This document shows, one piece after another, positions 54,851 to 57,991 of a stretch of DNA of 57,991 nt. Source of the DNA: Planctomycetota bacterium (lineage in GTDB: Bacteria; Planctomycetota; Phycisphaerae; Phycisphaerales; SM1A02); assembly GCA_022566535.1 (NCBI GenBank), contig JADFIR010000017.1:1-57991 (forward strand). Reading direction: 5' to 3'. Each line of letters opens with the position of its first letter. Position 1 is the stretch's first letter. Position numbers and translations under genes: made by a program. The notes beneath the pieces were generated by a model. It saw nothing but the letters and a program-made list of their open reading frames with translations. It ran no database searches and was not told the origin of the DNA.

Positions 54851-57586
54851 CTACGGGCCGCATGTGCCGCAGGGGTTGCCGCCGGCCTCCGAGCACCACG
54901 CACCCAGCAGCGTCCCGAGGTCGAACGCGTCAACGCACCCATCAGGCACATTGGCCGCACCGGAGATGTCGGCGACGGCGAGATTCGCCGGCGTGCAGTT
55001 CTCGCACGGCGGGCTCGGCGGGTTCGGATCGTTGACGGCGGAGCACCACGCCCCGAACATGGCCCCGAGGTCAAACGCATCAACGCATCCATCGGATACG
55101 CCGTCCGGCCCGGTGATGTCACCTAAGGTGCTCGTGCCCTGGAACTCGTAGGCGCCCATGTCCACGACCGGGGGTTCGCCGCACTGGCCTGGCGCCTGCG
55201 GGCAGTCCGGGCTATTCGGGTCATCAACGAAGCGCGGGTTGCCGTCGAGATCGAACGGGATGGGCTCTGTGATATCCCCGTCGTTATCGAGATCGAAAGT
55301 GTCCGCGGGAACGTCCAAGTTCCTCCCGGCGTCGATACACGGAGAGCCGGGCTGCAGGCGCAGATCGTCGTCGATGGTCCCGAGGAAATCGTCCGCGCCG
55401 TCGGGATCCACGAACAGCGGATCGATGTCCACGTTGCCTTCGCCGGCGTGCCCGCCGCCTAGGTTACAGAAAGTCACAGTGATGTCAGGTGGCTGGGGGA
55501 AGGTACCGTATTGCAGGTCTTGCGGCGTATTATCGCGGAAGATGCAGTTGCGCATGACTGCGATCACAGGCTCCGTGAGCGTGATACTGACGACCAAGCC
55601 GCCGCCGACGGTGCCCGCCACATTGTTTGCAAAGGTGCAGTTCGTCATGTCCGCGGTGACATTCGAGAAATTCCCGGCCACCGCCATGCCTCCCCCCGCA
55701 AATCCGGCAAAGTTGGCTGTGAAGACGCAATTGTTCAGTTCGACCGAAGCCGGTATCGAATCCGAATCCTCACAGTTGTTCGGACCAAAGCACGGTTGAA
55801 AGAGACTGACTCCGCCACCATCCAGGAACGCGAAGTTCCCGGCGAAGGTGCAGTTGATCGCCGTCATCGCAGTTGGTCCGTCGAAGGAGGACAATTCGAT
55901 CCCCGCTCCAAAGGCCGCCGTGTTGTCGATGAAGCTGCAGCCTGTCACCCGAAGCTCACCGGCAGTGAAATACACGCCTCCGCCAAATGCACCCAAGGCG
56001 TCTAAGCCGACATTTTCGGCGAAGGTACAATTCGTCAGACTCACGGGAGTCTCAACGCATGCCATGCCCGCGCCTACAGGATTGACACCCCCGCTCACGA
56101 AATTGCTCTCGAAAACGCTGTCCGCCACGCTCACCGAATTTGCACCATAGTTAATGATGGCGCCACCGTCCTCCGCGCTGTTCTGCTGGAAGCTGCATCC
56201 CGAAATCGTCACATTCGCCAGCGTGATATTCCTCATTGCGCCACCTACCAGGGCAGTATTCTGGATAAACACGCAGTCCGTGATCACGACACCGCTATCA
56301 ATGTTGAGTATGCCGCCGCCACCTTGGGCGCTGTTGTCGGTGAAAGCGCAGTCGGCAATGGTCAGATCGCTCTGCGTGTTGAATATGCCGCCGCCGTCTC
56401 CACCAGCGCTATTTTGTTCGAACACACAGTTCGTGATCGTGGGGCTGGCGTTGAACACCGAGATCCCGCCACCCTGGAACGCGACGTTGTTCTCGATCGT
56501 GCAGCCCGTGATGAGGGGGCTACCAAGCTCGATGTGTATGCCCCCGCCGACGTCGGCCAGGTTGGCCGTGAAGCGGCAGTTGCGGATGGTCGGGCTCGTG
56601 TTGTTGCAGATCAGCCCACCCCCGTAAGCATTGGGATCGCCTGGTGGAAAGGCGAAGTCCGTGCCCATACCCCCGGTGATGGTCAGTCCGTCAAGGACCG
56701 TGTTCGGGACTTCGGCGTTGATGATGAGCACTGTGCTCCTGGGCGGCATATAGGTGCTGGCGTCGATGATGGTGGAGGCGACGACGTCAGGATTATCCGG
56801 GTCGATGCTGCGCAACGTGATGGCCTTGCCGCCGATGAGGATCGACTCCAGGTACACGCCGGGGGCGATGACGATCTCATCGCAGGGGCCGGCGGCGTCA
56901 ATCGCGGCCTGGATCGTCGGAGCATCAGCCGGAACATTGATCACGAAGGGAGGATCCGGGTCGCAGGCATCTGGAATCCCGTCGGCGTCGCAGTCCAGGG
57001 TGTCATCCTCTCCCGGGCAGACATCGCAGCCGTCCGGCACGCCGTCGCCATCGGCATCGATGCTGTCGTCGAAACCCGGACATACATCGCAGTCGTCCGG
57101 TACACCGTCGCGGTCCGAGTCAACGGTGTCATCTCCGCCGGGGCACACGTCGCAGTCATTGGGCACACTGTCGCCGTCCGAGTCAACGGTGTCATCGCCG
57201 CCGGGGCACACGTCGCAGTCATCGGGAACACCATCATCATCGGCATCTGGATCACACTCATCGGGGATGCCGTTGCTGTTGCAATCGAGGCTTGTGCCGG
57301 CGGCGATGTCGGCCGCGTCCGGGATGCCGTTGCCGTTGCAGTCGGGCTCGATGCATGCGGTGACGTCGATGGCCGTCCCGGATGTGTCCCCACCAGCAGT
57401 GCAAATGTTGGCGACGCAGCCGTCAACCGTCGGGTAAGGGGTAAAGGAAGGGAACACCCCGCAGAGGGCGCAGCGCAACGTCACGACTATGGGCGCGGAA
57501 CCTTCCACGGTGATTGAGACATACACCTGCTCGGGGCAGCCGGCACAGAGCAGGGGCTCCGTACACAGCTGGAAGCGCACGCAGCC
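54851..57586 (-). CDS. Large beta-helix surface protein, 5' end anomalous
   Basis: The planctomycete-type part is ~911 residues and has no visible signal peptide because its frame runs upstream into foreign-looking fragments. Layout: Cys-rich start ('CTEPLLCAGCPEQVYV'), a 'DCNGNGIPDAADIAAG' linker, thrombospondin type-3-like Ca repeats ('DADDDGVPDDCDVCPG' and relatives), a parallel beta-helix with ~11 'NCTFA-N-A-GGG'-type coils (polymorphic-membrane-protein/right-handed beta-helix repeats), and 'VDMGAYEF'. Two Cys-type modules ('GPDGVSDGCVDAFDLG' and 'VPDGCVDAFDLGTLLG') follow, ending GNPCGTCGP. It is probably a cell-surface passenger or adhesin-like protein. Its true N-terminus is not in the window. 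Confidence 0.75.
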   Translation of the reverse strand, partial: GCVRFQLCTEPLLCAGCPEQVYVSITVEGSAPIVVTLRCALCGVFPSFTPYPTVDGCVANICTAGGDTSGTAIDVTACIEPDCNGNGIPDAADIAAGTSLDCNSNGIPDECDPDADDDGVPDDCDVCPGGDDTVDSDGDSVPNDCDVCPGGDDTVDSDRDGVPDDCDVCPGFDDSIDADGDGVPDGCDVCPGEDDTLDCDADGIPDACDPDPPFVINVPADAPTIQAAIDAAGPCDEIVIAPGVYLESILIGGKAITLRSIDPDNPDVVASTIIDASTYMPPRSTVLIINAEVPNTVLDGLTITGGMGTDFAFPPGDPNAYGGGLICNNTSPTIRNCRFTANLADVGGGIHIELGSPLITGCTIENNVAFQGGGISVFNASPTITNCVFEQNSAGGDGGGIFNTQSDLTIADCAFTDNSAQGGGGILNIDSGVVITDCVFIQNTALVGGAMRNITLANVTISGCSFQQNSAEDGGAIINYGANSVSVADSVFESNFVSGGVNPVGAGMACVETPVSLTNCTFAENVGLDALGAFGGGVYFTAGELRVTGCSFIDNTAAFGAGIELSSFDGPTAMTAINCTFAGNFAFLDGGGVSLFQPCFGPNNCEDSDSIPASVELNNCVFTANFAGFAGGGMAVAGNFSNVTADMTNCTFANNVAGTVGGGLVVSITLTEPVIAVMRNCIFRDNTPQDLQYGTFPQPPDITVTFCNLGGGHAGEGNVDIDPLFVDPDGADDFLGTIDDDLRLQPGSPCIDAGRNLDVPADTFDLDNDGDITEPIPFDLDGNPRFVDDPNSPDCPQAPGQCGEPPVVDMGAYEFQGTSTLGDITGPDGVSDGCVDAFDLGAMFGAWCSAVNDPNPPSPPCENCTPANLAVADISGAANVPDGCVDAFDLGTLLGAWCSEAGGNPCGTCGP

Positions 57587-57742
57587 GTCGCCGCCGACCA
57601 TGACCGTCAGCGCGCCGTTCTCGGCACCGGCCTGGCCGCCGGAAACCGGCGCGTCGAGGCAGCCGAAGCCGGCTTCCTCGGCGGCGCCGTAAAGCTCGCG
57701 GGCGACGTCGGCCGACGCGGTGGTGTGATCGCAGAAGATCGC
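57587..57742 (-). pseudogene. 3-hydroxyisobutyrate-dehydrogenase-like fragment, in frame
   Basis: About 52 residues read 'FCDHTTASADVARELYGAAE' and 'FLDAPVSGGQAGAENGALTV'-like text ('CLDAPVSGGQAGAENGALTV'), the core of beta-hydroxyacid dehydrogenases. Neither the Rossmann start nor the catalytic-lysine domain is present. It is joined in frame to a PurL fragment on one side and the beta-helix protein on the other. A real fusion of this kind is implausible; a chimeric joint is likely. Confidence 0.6.
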
Positions 57743-57991
57743 GCCCGCCTCCAGCCCGGCGATCTCGCGCGCAAACAGCGACGCGCCGAGATGTCCGGCG
57801 GTGTCGCCCACCAGAATCAAGGTTTCGCCGGGCGCGTCGAGCGCCGGGGTCGCCATGCGGTCGAGGTCGGCGATGACCCCCACCGCGCCGATCGCGGGGG
57901 TTGGCTGCACCGCACGGCCGTTGGTCTCGTTGTAGAACGAGACGTTGCCCGAGACGACCGGAAAGTCCAGCGCCGCGCAGGCCGCGCCGAG
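57743..57991 (-). pseudogene. PurL fragment at the window edge, in frame
   Basis: The last 249 bp encode 'LDFPVVSGNVSFYNETNG', 'PTPAIGAVGVIADLDRMATP' and 'LILVGDTAGHLGASLFAREI', which match the central AIRS-type domain of phosphoribosylformylglycinamidine synthase (PurL, alphaproteobacterial style). The frame is open at the window boundary. The match stops abruptly after 'REIAGLEAG' and continues as an unrelated dehydrogenase fragment. Confidence 0.65.

Overview
ORGANISM. The window looks like a high-GC planctomycete, most probably from a Phycisphaerae-like lineage and probably a metagenomic or single-cell contig. The signs are: exported proteins ending in dockerin-like repeats or in a cysteine-containing variant ending GNPCGTCGP, one PEP-CTERM-like protein, two large pseudopilins with an H-x9-DG-type C-terminus, membrane proteins with small CxxC zinc ribbons, two-gene glycine dehydrogenase, and many start codons that sit only 5-9 nt after a -10-like hexamer (leaderless-type genes). 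This assignment is inference from family resemblance; no search was run.

LAYOUT. 0-5.5 kb: hflX, fused in frame at its 5' end to a broken AAA+ ATPase fragment; an MMPL/RND exporter; a stand-alone GspE N-terminal (MshEN) domain. 5.5-14 kb: a His-rich secreted protein, tRNA-Phe, an omega-amidase-like nitrilase divergent from a membrane protein, tRNA-His, pckA, the pncA-pncB nicotinamide salvage pair, and a threonine aldolase. 14-20.7 kb: an HTH-receiver fusion, nadE, mutL, then moaD, moeA and an alpha/beta hydrolase. 20.8-25.2 kb: a cobalamin riboswitch drives a dockerin-tagged surface protein and a translationally coupled pseudopilin. A sigma70-type promoter on the other strand drives an exported HEAT protein that carries a receiver-like domain. 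25.2-33.8 kb: tRNA-Thr, a seven-repeat FG-GAP-like surface protein, two MITE-like elements, pgsA-pgpA, a degenerate receiver, an SRPBCC protein, lysA, a Gfo/Idh/MocA oxidoreductase and an MBL hydrolase. 34-47 kb: gcvPA-gcvPB, a secreted M28 peptidase with a PDZ domain, RNase P RNA, a DUF418 protein, an HAD phosphatase, sucC with a duplicated 3' tail, and small membrane or secreted proteins. 47-58 kb: a second pseudopilin/dockerin-protein locus, a PEP-CTERM-like protein, a thioredoxin-like protein, a second FG-GAP protein and a large beta-helix protein. The last one runs in frame at the window edge into fragments resembling 3-hydroxyisobutyrate dehydrogenase and PurL.

HOW THE PARTS FIT. Housekeeping metabolism (NAD salvage and synthesis, gluconeogenesis, glycine cleavage, lysine, phosphatidylglycerol, Moco) is interleaved with a cell-surface programme. 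Exported proteins carry three kinds of C-terminal tag, and pseudopilin genes sit beside dockerin-tagged proteins at two loci, once under a B12 riboswitch. Short palindromic repeats headed by (A)ATAGCC are scattered through intergenic DNA, often abut stop codons, and in two places appear to encode the C-terminus of a gene.

CAUTION. Both ends of the window carry in-frame joins of unrelated gene fragments. They are best treated as possible assembly or amplification chimeras until checked.
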